From the NCBI RefSeq assembly GCF_017581965.1, contig NZ_JAGEVF010000001.1, positions 476,961-540,960 on the forward strand: a stretch of DNA of 64,000 nt. The letters are read 5' to 3'. The DNA comes from Winogradskyella pelagia. Lineage in GTDB: Bacteria > Bacteroidota > Bacteroidia > Flavobacteriales > Flavobacteriaceae. The position numbers were made by a program, and so were the translations under genes. This document shows, piece by piece, positions 1 through 9,200 of the stretch; positions within the stretch are counted from its first letter, which is position 1; every line of letters starts with the position of its first letter. The notes beneath the pieces were generated by a model that saw nothing but the letters and a program-made list of their open reading frames with translations, searched no databases and had not been told where the DNA came from.

Positions 1-685
1 ATTTAAGAATGAAGAAAGCTTTTACAGCCTCACTACTTTATCGGAAGGTAAAGACATTAGGATGACTACAGATGGCACTGAGCCTAATATTAATTCTAAA
101 GTTTATCAGTCTCCTGTAGCTGTCACCGAGAGCGGCATTATAAAAGCTGCGGTTTTCAATGATTCAATACAATTGGGAGCAACCTTCGCACAAAATATTA
201 ACTATCATAAAGCCATTGGAGCAAAAATTTCAATCGATAAAAAACCACATAAAGCTTATGTTGGAAGTGGACCGGAAGGATTAATTAATGGGATAGTTGG
301 AAGTGATAAGCGCTTTGGCGATAAAGAGTGGCTAGGCTTTTGGGGTGATGATATTGAGGTTACGATTAATTTCGATGAACCAAAGGAAATTAGTGTTATT
401 GAGACAAGATTTCACAATGGACAAGGACAGTGGATTTATGCGCCAAAGGAACTCTATTTTCAGTTTATTTTAGATAATGGAAGTATTATATTGGATCAGA
501 GAGAACTAAAACCTGCTGATGGGCTTCACGTAAATTTAAATTACAATTTCAATACGCCTGAAGGTATGAGAATAAAAGTAAAATCAATTGCCATTACAGT
601 TCCTAATTATGGAATTATCCCGGAGGGCAACCAAGGTGCAGGGAACAAGGCATGGACTTTTATTGATGAAATAATTGTCAATTAA
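1..685 (+). CDS. C-terminal part of a GH20-type beta-N-acetylhexosaminidase (5' end outside window)
   Basis: The frame is open from the left edge (first full codon at 2), so this is the 3' end of a longer gene. The first ~60 residues hold a 'TTDGTEPN' strand followed by an 'AAVFNDS' strand, typical of the chitobiase/hexosaminidase C-terminal Ig-like domain. The remaining ~150 residues (GLINGIVGSD, WLGFWGDDIEVTINFDEP, ending EIIVN) look like a discoidin-type (F5/8 C) carbohydrate-binding domain. This tail is common in Bacteroidota exo-hexosaminidases that remove terminal GlcNAc or GalNAc in the periplasm. The catalytic barrel is not visible, so the family is inferred from the tail. cutC starts 1 nt after the stop, so the two are probably co-translated with the beta-mannosidase that follows. 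Confidence 0.75.
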   Translation, partial: FKNEESFYSLTTLSEGKDIRMTTDGTEPNINSKVYQSPVAVTESGIIKAAVFNDSIQLGATFAQNINYHKAIGAKISIDKKPHKAYVGSGPEGLINGIVGSDKRFGDKEWLGFWGDDIEVTINFDEPKEISVIETRFHNGQGQWIYAPKELYFQFILDNGSIILDQRELKPADGLHVNLNYNFNTPEGMRIKVKSIAITVPNYGIIPEGNQGAGNKAWTFIDEIIVN

Positions 686-686
686 T

Positions 687-1376
687 ATGAAATTAGAAAT
701 CTGCGCAAATTCGTTTCAATCTGCTTTAAATGCAGAAATTGCAGGTGCACATCGCGTGGAATTATGCCAAGAATTATCCGTTGGAGGAATAACTCCTTCA
801 TATGGGTTAATGAAGAAGGTTTCCAAAAAGCTTAATATTCCAATATTCGTTTTAATCAGACCGCGTTCGGGAGATTTCGTGTATTCAGATGCTGAATTCG
901 AAGTCATGAAATACAATATTGACATTTGTAAATCCTTGGGCTGCCATGGTATTGTTTCGGGAGTTTTAAACCCGGATAACACAATTGACGTAAAGCGAAC
1001 TCGAGAATTAGTTATCTATTCAAAACCATTGCCTTTTACATTTCATCGTGCCTTTGATGAAGTGACCAGCCCAAAACATGCACTGGAGCAATTAATAGCA
1101 CTAGGCGTTGATCGAATTTTAACTTCTGGTCAACAGACAACTGCAGAAAAAGGTGTAAAGTTACTTAAAGAATTGAACGCTCTTGCTCAAAATAGAATAA
1201 GTATCTTACCTGGAGGAAGCATCACTACTAAGAATGTTCAGCTGTTTAAATCTGCTGGGTTTAAGGAGATCCACGCCTCTGCTTCCAAAACACTGAAGCC
1301 AAGCCAAGGGATGTTTAATGCGACCCGAACAGTCTCAGATATAAATAGGATTAAATCTATTTTGAATGCGTTATAG
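687..1376 (+). CDS. cutC: CutC family TIM-barrel protein ('copper homeostasis protein CutC')
   Basis: This 229-residue protein matches CutC (PF03932) along its whole length: LEICANS at the N-terminus, GGITPSYGL, RPRSGDFVYSD, FHRAFDEV, ILTSGQ, ILPGGSI and EIHASA. These are the conserved strand ends of the CutC TIM barrel. The ATG at 687 is chosen over a TTG at 675 because it yields the usual MKLEIC start and sits 1 nt after the upstream stop. The 3' end overlaps the beta-mannosidase by 11 nt, indicating translational coupling. The family name comes from copper-tolerance phenotypes in E. coli, and its biochemical role is unsettled. Its position between two glycosidases hints at a sugar-related role here (inference). 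Confidence 0.9.
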   Translation: MKLEICANSFQSALNAEIAGAHRVELCQELSVGGITPSYGLMKKVSKKLNIPIFVLIRPRSGDFVYSDAEFEVMKYNIDICKSLGCHGIVSGVLNPDNTIDVKRTRELVIYSKPLPFTFHRAFDEVTSPKHALEQLIALGVDRILTSGQQTTAEKGVKLLKELNALAQNRISILPGGSITTKNVQLFKSAGFKEIHASASKTLKPSQGMFNATRTVSDINRIKSILNAL

Positions 1377-3831
1377 TGTTGTTTTCATTTTGGCCTTTAT
1401 TCTCGGATGTCAACCAAAATACGATGTTCCTCAGACTATTGAACTTCATTTAAACTGGCAGTTTCGAAAAGCAGGTGATAGTATTTGGAATTCTGCAACG
1501 GTGCCCGGAAATGTGTTTTCAGATTTAATGAAAAATGGACTTATTGAAGACCCATTTATTGGCGACAATGAACAAAAAGTCCAATGGGTCTCCGAAGAGG
1601 ATTGGGAATACAGAACGACCTTTTTAGCAGATGAAGAAACACTCCAAAAGAAAAATGTAGAATTAAATTTTGAAGGTCTAGATACTTATGCCTCCGTTTT
1701 TTTGAATGATAGCTTAATCTTAAAAACCAACAATGCATTTCGAGAATTTAAAGTCAATGTAAAACCACTTTTAAAATCTGAAAATGAATTACGAATTCTT
1801 TTTGAATCTACTTCAAAATATGAAGAAAAGGAAAAACAGAAATTGCCTTATGACTTACCAGAAGGCGAGCGTATTTTTACTAGAAAAGCACAATTTCAAT
1901 ACGGTTGGGATTGGGGCCCAAAACTAAATACTTCAGGGATATGGCGACCAATTGAGTTAATCGCTTGGGATGATTTTAAGTTTCAAAACCTTTTCATAAA
2001 TCAATTGAAATTGTCAGAAAAAGAAGCTGCTCTAAGTATTAACTTAAATGATAATGGTCAAATTAATCCCGAATTACAATTTGATGTTTTTGTCAATGAT
2101 AGCTTATTCATAGAATTTAAGAATCCAAACGCATTAATGCCAACACAAATTCCAATAACAATCCAAAACCCAAAACTTTGGTGGCCACATAATTTGGGAG
2201 AGCCCTATTTGTATGCTATTAAAGTGGTAGTTAAGGATGACGAAAGAATCTTAGATAGTATTTCTACACCATATGGTATCCGTGACATTGAATTAGTAAC
2301 AGAGAAAGATAGTATTGGTGAGTCTTTCTATTTTAAAGTTAATGGTAAACCGGTTTATGCAAAAGGAACGAATTATATTCCACAAAACAGTTTTCAAAAC
2401 AAAGTGACTGCTACGGATTATGAAAATCTTTTAAATGATGTTGTCGAAGCCAATATGAATATGCTCCGTGTTTGGGGTGGTGGCATTTATGAAAACGATA
2501 TTTTTTATGATTTATGTGATGAAAAAGGAATTTTAGTTTGGCAAGATTTTATGTTTGCATGCGCGATGTATCCCGGTGATGACGCCTTTTTAGAAAACGT
2601 AAAACAGGAAGCCATTGATAATGTGAAACGCCTTAGAAATCATGCCTCAATGGCATTGTGGTGTGGTAATAATGAAAATTCTGAAGGTTGGTATCGTTGG
2701 GGTTGGCAGAACGGAAGAAGCGAAAGAGAGAAGGAAGAAATTTGGAATAACTATTTAAAAGTTTTCGACTCTATTTTGCCTCTTTCAGTTGCTCAACTTA
2801 CTGATACAGATTATTGGGAAAGTTCCCCTAAATATGGACGAGGTAATCCAAAACATAAAACTGAAGGTGATGCTCACGATTGGTGGGTTTGGCATGATGG
2901 GTATGCGTTCGAGCATCTAGATAAAAATGTACCACGTTTTATGAGTGAGTTTGGGTTTCAATCTCTACCCAATTATGAAACTATCAGATATATCAACCAA
3001 AGTGATAGCATAGAAATTTTTTCAAAAGGGTTTAAAAATCACCAAAAGCATCTCCGAGGGTTCGAACTCATCAGAGATTATATGGAGCGAGATTTTCCAA
3101 TGCCAAAAGATGCCACGGATTACGTTTATATAAGCCAGTTGTTGCAGGCTTATGGAATTGCTAAAGGGATAGAGGCGCACCGTAGAGCCAGACCACATAA
3201 TATGGGCACTTTGTATTGGCAATTAAACGACTGTTGGCCTTCTGTATCTTGGTCTAGTATCGATTTCCTTGGAAATTGGAAGGCCCTTCATTATAAGGCG
3301 AAGCGTAGCTTTGAAAATAGATTAGTTAGCACAAAAGTTGAAAATGACACGCTGCAAGTCTGGATAGTAAATGATGATTTAAAGGCTTTAAAGGAGAATT
3401 TAAAAATTAAGGCTATTGATTTCTTAGGTAAGGTATTGCAATCGTATAATCTGTCTGTAAATGTCGCATCGGCTTCAAGTAATTTGGTATTCAAATTACC
3501 TTTAAAAGGTTTGGAAAAAAATCTAAATGAAATGGCTGTTATTACTGAATTTCAGAATTTAAAACGAGTCCATTGGTTGGTATCGCCAAAAAACCTTTAC
3601 TTTAAAACGTCACCAATTAGAAAACATATCTCACAGAATAAAGACGGTTTTAGTATTGAATTATCGAGCAAAACCCTTCAAAAAGATGTGTTTTTGTTTA
3701 CAGATACGAAGGGAAGATTCTCTGATAATTTTTTCGATATGTTACCCAATACGATTTATACTATTATGTTTGAAACTTCGGAATCCTTCAAAGATCTTCA
3801 TATTAAAAGCTTTAACAATTTCATAAGATAA
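1366..3831 (+). CDS. Beta-mannosidase, GH2 family, lipoprotein
   Basis: This 821-residue protein begins with a lipoprotein signal peptide (FILAFILGC, Cys15), so it is probably membrane anchored. It then shows the GH2 order: sugar-binding jelly roll (LNWQFRKAGDS, ATVPGNVFSDL, WEYRTTF), Ig-like domain, and TIM barrel (MLRVWGGGIYENDIFYDLCDE). The likely acid/base is Glu437 in WCGNNENSEG, and the likely nucleophile is Glu528 in FMSEFGFQS. The WVWHDGYAFE and GTLYWQLNDCWP motifs are specific to beta-mannosidases rather than beta-galactosidases. It removes terminal beta-1,4-mannose, for example from N-glycan cores or mannans. With the hexosaminidase upstream, this suggests stepwise trimming of GlcNAc-Man glycans. 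Confidence 0.93.
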   Translation: MRYSVVFILAFILGCQPKYDVPQTIELHLNWQFRKAGDSIWNSATVPGNVFSDLMKNGLIEDPFIGDNEQKVQWVSEEDWEYRTTFLADEETLQKKNVELNFEGLDTYASVFLNDSLILKTNNAFREFKVNVKPLLKSENELRILFESTSKYEEKEKQKLPYDLPEGERIFTRKAQFQYGWDWGPKLNTSGIWRPIELIAWDDFKFQNLFINQLKLSEKEAALSINLNDNGQINPELQFDVFVNDSLFIEFKNPNALMPTQIPITIQNPKLWWPHNLGEPYLYAIKVVVKDDERILDSISTPYGIRDIELVTEKDSIGESFYFKVNGKPVYAKGTNYIPQNSFQNKVTATDYENLLNDVVEANMNMLRVWGGGIYENDIFYDLCDEKGILVWQDFMFACAMYPGDDAFLENVKQEAIDNVKRLRNHASMALWCGNNENSEGWYRWGWQNGRSEREKEEIWNNYLKVFDSILPLSVAQLTDTDYWESSPKYGRGNPKHKTEGDAHDWWVWHDGYAFEHLDKNVPRFMSEFGFQSLPNYETIRYINQSDSIEIFSKGFKNHQKHLRGFELIRDYMERDFPMPKDATDYVYISQLLQAYGIAKGIEAHRRARPHNMGTLYWQLNDCWPSVSWSSIDFLGNWKALHYKAKRSFENRLVSTKVENDTLQVWIVNDDLKALKENLKIKAIDFLGKVLQSYNLSVNVASASSNLVFKLPLKGLEKNLNEMAVITEFQNLKRVHWLVSPKNLYFKTSPIRKHISQNKDGFSIELSSKTLQKDVFLFTDTKGRFSDNFFDMLPNTIYTIMFETSESFKDLHIKSFNNFIR

Positions 3832-3848
3832 GTCGGTAGGCATCTTTG

Positions 3849-3856
3849 TACATTTG
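3849..3856 (+). promoter_or_regulatory. Possible -7 element (TACATTTG) for the metallophosphoesterase gene
   Basis: TACATTTG matches the Bacteroidota -7 consensus TAnnTTTG and lies 20 nt before the start codon. No TTG sits at the expected -33 spacing, so this is only a half-match. Confidence 0.3.
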
Positions 3857-3876
3857 ATTAGATAAGAAAATAGCAC

Positions 3877-5115
3877 ATGCGCTGGTTTATTTTTATTCTT
3901 CTGGTTGGTATAGCAGATTATTACGCTTTCCAGGCCTTACGTACTATAACAAAAGGCAATTGGTGGTACGTTTTATATTGGCTGTTTACCCTTGGTGTCA
4001 TCGGTAATTTTGTGTATCAGTTTTATGGGTTTAATCGAAGTAACGGTTTCTCTCAAAGTAATTCTTTGGCGGTCGGTTTTCTGATTGCTATGGTCGTTCC
4101 CAAATTAGTGCTAATAGCTATAATGTTTACAGAAGATGTCTTTAGAGTGCCTCAAGGTCTGTATAGCTATTTTATGCAAGACACTGGTGGAGAAAATGGA
4201 GTTAAACATTTTCCGTCCAGACGAAAGTTTATTAGTCAAATTGGCCTTGGTTTAGCAGCAATACCATTTGCTTCCATATTGTATGGTATGTACAAAGGCA
4301 AATACAATTTTAAAGTACTTAAGTATGTATTGCATTTTGAAGATTTGCCATCGGCTTTTGATGGATACCAGCTTACTCAAATTAGTGATATACATTCTGG
4401 TAGTTTTGATAATGTAGATAAGGTTAAATATGCTATTGACCTTATAAATGAACAGAACAGTGACGTCATCCTTTTTACTGGTGATATGGTTAATAATAAA
4501 GCGACCGAATTACAACCATATGTGCCAATATTTAAGAAATTAAATGCCAAAGATGGTTTATATTCGGTATTGGGCAATCATGATTATGGGGATTATGTCA
4601 GGTGGAATTCAGAGGAGGAAAAAATCCAAAATCTTGAGAATTTAAAAGATTTGCAAAAGGAGATTGGTTTTGACTTATTGCTCAATGAAAATCGATTTAT
4701 AGAAAAAAACGGTGAACGCCTTGCTATAATAGGCGTTGAAAATTGGGGAAAGGGTGGTTTTAAAAAGGCTGGTGATTTAAAACGTGCAATACAAGGAGTT
4801 GATAGTGATGATTTTAAGGTTCTATTGAGTCATGATCCAAGTCATTGGGATGCCGAAGTTGTTAATGACGATTACCATTATCATTTAACCTTAAGCGGCC
4901 ATACCCATGGAATGCAATTTGGCATTGAAATTCCAGGAGTGTTTAAATGGAGTCCTGTGAAATGGCGATATAAGCATTGGGCAGGAATTTACGAACAATT
5001 AGGACAGTATATTAATGTTAATCGTGGATTTGGATATTTGGCTTTTCCAGGTAGAGTTGGTATATGGCCAGAAATAACCGTAATAGAATTAAAGAGAGGA
5101 ACAAAAGAGGCATAA
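3877..5115 (+). CDS. Membrane-anchored calcineurin-like metallophosphoesterase
   Basis: This 412-residue protein has about three N-terminal hydrophobic helices (residues 1-85). A twin-arginine-like stretch follows (SRRKFISQIG, near residue 113) with another hydrophobic segment. The metallophosphoesterase domain carries D171/H173 in QISDIHSG, D203 in TGDMVNN, GNHD at 233-236, SHDP, and GHTHG at 341-345. All metal ligands are present. The layout resembles YkuE/YaeI-type enzymes, some of which hydrolyse phospholipid or UDP-linked substrates, but the substrate cannot be told from sequence. The enzyme domain probably faces the periplasm (inference from the Tat-like motif and helices). The thioredoxin-like gene follows 109 nt downstream. 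Confidence 0.85.
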   Translation: MRWFIFILLVGIADYYAFQALRTITKGNWWYVLYWLFTLGVIGNFVYQFYGFNRSNGFSQSNSLAVGFLIAMVVPKLVLIAIMFTEDVFRVPQGLYSYFMQDTGGENGVKHFPSRRKFISQIGLGLAAIPFASILYGMYKGKYNFKVLKYVLHFEDLPSAFDGYQLTQISDIHSGSFDNVDKVKYAIDLINEQNSDVILFTGDMVNNKATELQPYVPIFKKLNAKDGLYSVLGNHDYGDYVRWNSEEEKIQNLENLKDLQKEIGFDLLLNENRFIEKNGERLAIIGVENWGKGGFKKAGDLKRAIQGVDSDDFKVLLSHDPSHWDAEVVNDDYHYHLTLSGHTHGMQFGIEIPGVFKWSPVKWRYKHWAGIYEQLGQYINVNRGFGYLAFPGRVGIWPEITVIELKRGTKEA

Positions 5116-5224
5116 TTGCTAACAATTGTTTATTTTTATGATGCTCGGAATGAACTTTCTATAATTTTGGTATTATATTTTTAATTAGGTTTGTATAACA
5201 ACGTTTGACTAAAATCCATTTTAT

Positions 5225-5521
5225 ATGTCAAAATTTGGAGAATTAATTGATGTAGACACTCCTGTTCTTCTAGATTTCTACACAGAATGGAACGAACAAT
5301 CCATAGCAATGCATCCCGTATTGAGAGACGTCGCGGCAGCATTAGGAGATAAAGCCAAAGTGATTAAAATCGATGTAGATAAAAATAAGGAACTTGCAGA
5401 AGCATTGCGGGTAAAAGGCCTTCCTACATTAATTATTTATAAAAACGGTGAAATGAAATGGCGTCATAGTGGTGAGCAAGATGCGAATACTTTAATTGGC
5501 ATCATCCAAGAATACGTATAA
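5225..5521 (+). CDS. Thioredoxin-fold protein lacking both active-site cysteines
   Basis: This 98-residue protein has the length and pattern of a thioredoxin: LLDFYTEW, KIDVDKN, GLPTLIIYKNG with the cis-proline at residue 67, then a C-terminal helix. The usual WCGPC site is replaced by WNEQS (residues 22-26), and the protein contains no cysteine at all. It therefore cannot perform disulfide exchange and is more likely a binding or scaffolding protein (inference). No signal peptide is visible, so it is cytoplasmic. A possible -7 element TAATTTTG lies at 5162-5169 without a clear -33. It converges on the deacetylase gene with 4 nt between stops. Confidence 0.85.
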   Translation: MSKFGELIDVDTPVLLDFYTEWNEQSIAMHPVLRDVAAALGDKAKVIKIDVDKNKELAEALRVKGLPTLIIYKNGEMKWRHSGEQDANTLIGIIQEYV

Positions 5522-5527
5522 CGTATT
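5511..5527. terminator. Inverted repeat at the convergent gene junction
   Basis: Perfect 7-bp arms (AATACGT / ACGTATT) flank a 3-nt loop. They overlap the stop codons of both convergent genes. The hairpin is weak and AT-rich without a long T-run, so terminator function is only possible. Confidence 0.35.
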
Positions 5528-6218
5528 AATTTATTGCCTTAAAATTATAGCCTTCCCTTGAGAAATGGTCTAAAACCTTTGGAAGTGCATATTTAAGATT
5601 TCTTTCGGCTTTTAGACTGTCGTGAAATACTACAATACTTCCAGGTTTAACTTTTAAGATAACATTTTCCAAACATTCTACTTCGGTTGTGTTTTTATCC
5701 CAATCAAAAGATAAAACATCCCATAAAATTATTGAATAGCCCAAGTTTTGAAGCGCCTTACTCTGTTTGGATTTAAACTTGCCATAAGGTGGTCTAAAGA
5801 GTTTTTTTTCTTTTGATGTTATATGCGAAGTCGTTTTGAGCATTTGGTTAGTCCCAACCGTAAAACTATTAAACGCCCCCGAAATCAAATGATTAGTTAA
5901 CTCTACATCATTTATGTATTCCTTGGTTTTGATTTGCCATCCTTTTAAATGATTAAAGGTGTGGTTACCTATGGTGTGTTCGCCCTCAATGATTTCATGC
6001 AAAATCTCAGGAAAGGATTTGATGTTATTTCCTATACAGAAAAATGTGGCTTTTGCTTTATAATCCTTGAGTGTTTGTAATACCCATTGTGTAATTTCTG
6101 GTGTTGGTCCATCATCAAAAGTGAGATAAATATCCTTACCATTTGTTGGGATAGTCCAGACAAAATTTGGAAAAAGTGATTTTACAAATTCCGGTGTTTT
6201 GGCTGGTATAATTTTCAT
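5526..6218 (-). CDS. Polysaccharide deacetylase (NodB homology, CE4) family protein
   Basis: This 230-residue protein contains the five CE4 motifs: TFDDGPTP (catalytic base Asp35, metal ligand Asp36), GNHTFNH (metal ligands His86 and His90), FRPPYGK, WDVLSFDW, and VVFHDS. It should remove acetyl groups from N-acetylated sugars in peptidoglycan or a surface glycan, but the substrate is not determined. There is no clear cleavable signal peptide, so the location is uncertain. It lies 6 nt downstream of the DUF2723 gene on the same strand, so the two are almost certainly co-transcribed. This suggests a shared role in modifying a cell-envelope glycan. Confidence 0.88.
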   Translation of the reverse strand: MKIIPAKTPEFVKSLFPNFVWTIPTNGKDIYLTFDDGPTPEITQWVLQTLKDYKAKATFFCIGNNIKSFPEILHEIIEGEHTIGNHTFNHLKGWQIKTKEYINDVELTNHLISGAFNSFTVGTNQMLKTTSHITSKEKKLFRPPYGKFKSKQSKALQNLGYSIILWDVLSFDWDKNTTEVECLENVILKVKPGSIVVFHDSLKAERNLKYALPKVLDHFSREGYNFKAIN

Positions 6219-6224
6219 CCTTTA

Positions 6225-9200
6225 TTATTCTTGCTCTGGAGCAATAAGTCCTGAACTGTCATTAAGTAAAGAGTTGATATCAAGATCTTCGCTAGGGGTT
6301 AAATCTTCTTCAGAAGGTCCCATGAGGGGGTCAAATAGCTTTAAATAACTATTAAATTTCTTAGTTTCCTCTAAAACAAAATCTTCGTCATCATATACCA
6401 CAAGTACATCTACTAATGCCCTGTAGCGTTGAATATCTGTGTAAATCTCTTCGATTAATCGCTCTTGGGTTTTAATCGATTGACTACTCAGATACATCAG
6501 ATTTTCTTGGTATTTCCTAGCGACATCCTTAAATAGGTTTCGAGCTTTTTCGCTGTTGCCAACTTCGTAGTAAGTACTAACATAAGGTTCTAATAAAGAA
6601 TAAAAGCTAAAGGTGTCAACTGGCATCTTATCCATTGCTATATCTGCAATTTCTTCAGCCTTTTGCAGTTTATCTTCATTAATAAGTTGTTCTATCAATC
6701 GCGCAATGTTCCCTCTGTAAGTAATACCATTGCGTCGTGTTTCAATATCGTGATAAATGTCTTCACCACTTCCACCCCAATCCCAAGATTTAACTAAGTC
6801 ATACATCAAGTCTGCATCAACTCGGCCCATATCGTATGGATTAGCTCTATCTACAGGAGTTTTTATAGGCACTAATTTATAACACATACCATCTAATTGT
6901 AGGTAGTCTTTTAGCCAAATATAGTCTTCATCACTAAAGGCGCCACCGGAGAAATATATTGGTCTCTCCCAGTTGTTATTGGCAATAATATCTAGCATTA
7001 ATAATCTATTTTTATAAATATAACTTCCGTCAATTTGCAGGTATAGGTTATTTTCAATTTTTGAAGCATCTTTTGGTTTAACAATACCATTTCTTAAAAC
7101 GGCTTCTTTGTCCACAGGAACACTGATATTCCGTGTTGGAAAATAATTAGAATTGAGTAGATGCTTTGGATAAACCCTCGGGTCTTCCCCTCTGCGCTCA
7201 ATAATATATTTTAATTTGGTGGTCGGTTCTTCACTCCCTACAAAATCCATGAATTGATTAATGTCTAGAGTGTCTTTTGCTACTTTTTCACTAATCTCTC
7301 TATAGATTACAACATCCCTGTTGCTTCCTCTGTATTGATCGTGAGTAAGCTGCGAGGGAATTGGGTCGCTTTCATAGGCTTTACGCTTCATTTGGTCTAT
7401 ATACCAATCTGTTTGAAATAAGCTTGTATTAACAACTCTTACGTCAGTTCTTACACCTTCTATTTCTTGCAGATACCATAGTGGGAAGGAATCATTATCG
7501 CCAATTGTAAACAATATAGAATTTGGCGCACAAGATTCTAGATACTTTCTTGCCATAGCATTAGCAGTATATTTGCCGGAGCGATCGTGGTCATCCCAGT
7601 TGTTAGCAGCTAATATACCTGGTACTAAGAGAAGACATAATAGACTAATAGCGGGAGCGAGAAATTTAGACTTAATTTTTTCGTTTAGTAAATCATATAT
7701 AGCATAAACTCCAAATCCAATCCAAATTGCAAAGACATAGAACGACCCTACTACCGAATAATCGCGCTCCCGAGGTTCAAAAGGTCTAATATTAGTATAG
7801 AACTGAATGGCCAAGCCTGTCATTAAGAAAAATACTAATAGTACCCAGAACCGTTTTTTGTCTACGTTGAGTAAGAAAAAGAAGCCCACAAGACCCAATA
7901 ACAATGGTAGAAAATAGTAGGTATTCCTTGCTTTGTTTTCTAGTACATCTGTAGGAAGATTATCTTGAGACATACCAAGATGTATCTCATCTATAAAATC
8001 GATTCCAGAAATCCAGTTCCCATTAAAGTCATCATACTTGCCTTGGACATCGTTTTGACGACCCGTAAAGTTCCACATAAAATAACGCCAATACATGTAC
8101 CCAAATTGGTATTGAAACATATATGCTAAATTATCTGCAAAAGAAGGCTGTTCAACAATAAAATACTGTTGGGCAAATCGCCTTAAGAATTGGTCATAAC
8201 CTTCATAATCAATCTCGCCATTAGCTACTTTCATCCGAAAGTCCATAACCATTTGGTCTATTCTACGTTTTTCTTGTAACGCATATTGTCCAGCACGATC
8301 TTCGTCAAGGCCATAGCTTAAAGCTTCCTCGTATATATCATTTTGTAGGCTAGGATCAATTTTAAAATCGATCAAGCCCGTAAACATCATATAGTTTTGA
8401 GCATGCTCGCTGCTCCACATTCTTGGGAGTACAAAGGCATGATCGTGATTATAGTTTTGTTTACTTTTTTCCCAATCGTTTATGATAACGTACTTTCCTA
8501 ATGCCTCGTCCTTCTCATAGTTTTTTTTGTCGTCAACAAAGGGCTCGTTTTTATCTGCTCCCGAGTAGATTTCGGTAAATTGAGGGCCATAAAAAAGGTG
8601 AGTTTCGGGGTATTGCTCTAAATTGTAGTAGGCCAGTAATTCCCTAGCATCAGAAGGATTATTTTCATTAATTATTACATTGGCATTTGCCCGAATAGGT
8701 AACATTACCCAAGAAGAAAAACCAATAAAAATGAACATAAGACACAGCACCATTGTGTTGAGATGCGGCATTTGGTGCTTTCTTGTATAGTTAAGTCCAA
8801 AATAGAATAGAGCAATAACTATAAGACCTGTGATTACAGTACCTGAGTTAAAAGGAAGACCTATTGAGTTCACAAAAAAGACCTCAAGATTTCCAAACAA
8901 TTTTAGCGTTGTAGGCAATAATAGTTTGAAAATAAACAGCAAGATTGCAGCTGATGCAACATTAGCTATGATAAAGTTCTTAACTGTTATGGTTTTATAA
9001 TTTTTAAAATAATAGATAAGTCCAATAGCAGGTATAGTTAAAAGTCCCATAAAATGAACACCAAAAGACAAGCCAATAATAAATGCCATTAGAACAAGCC
9101 AACGATTTCCTCTGGGTTTATCCATATCTTGCTCCCATCTTAAACCGACGTAAAATAAAATGGCCATAATTAACGTAGCCATGGCATATACTTCGGTTTC

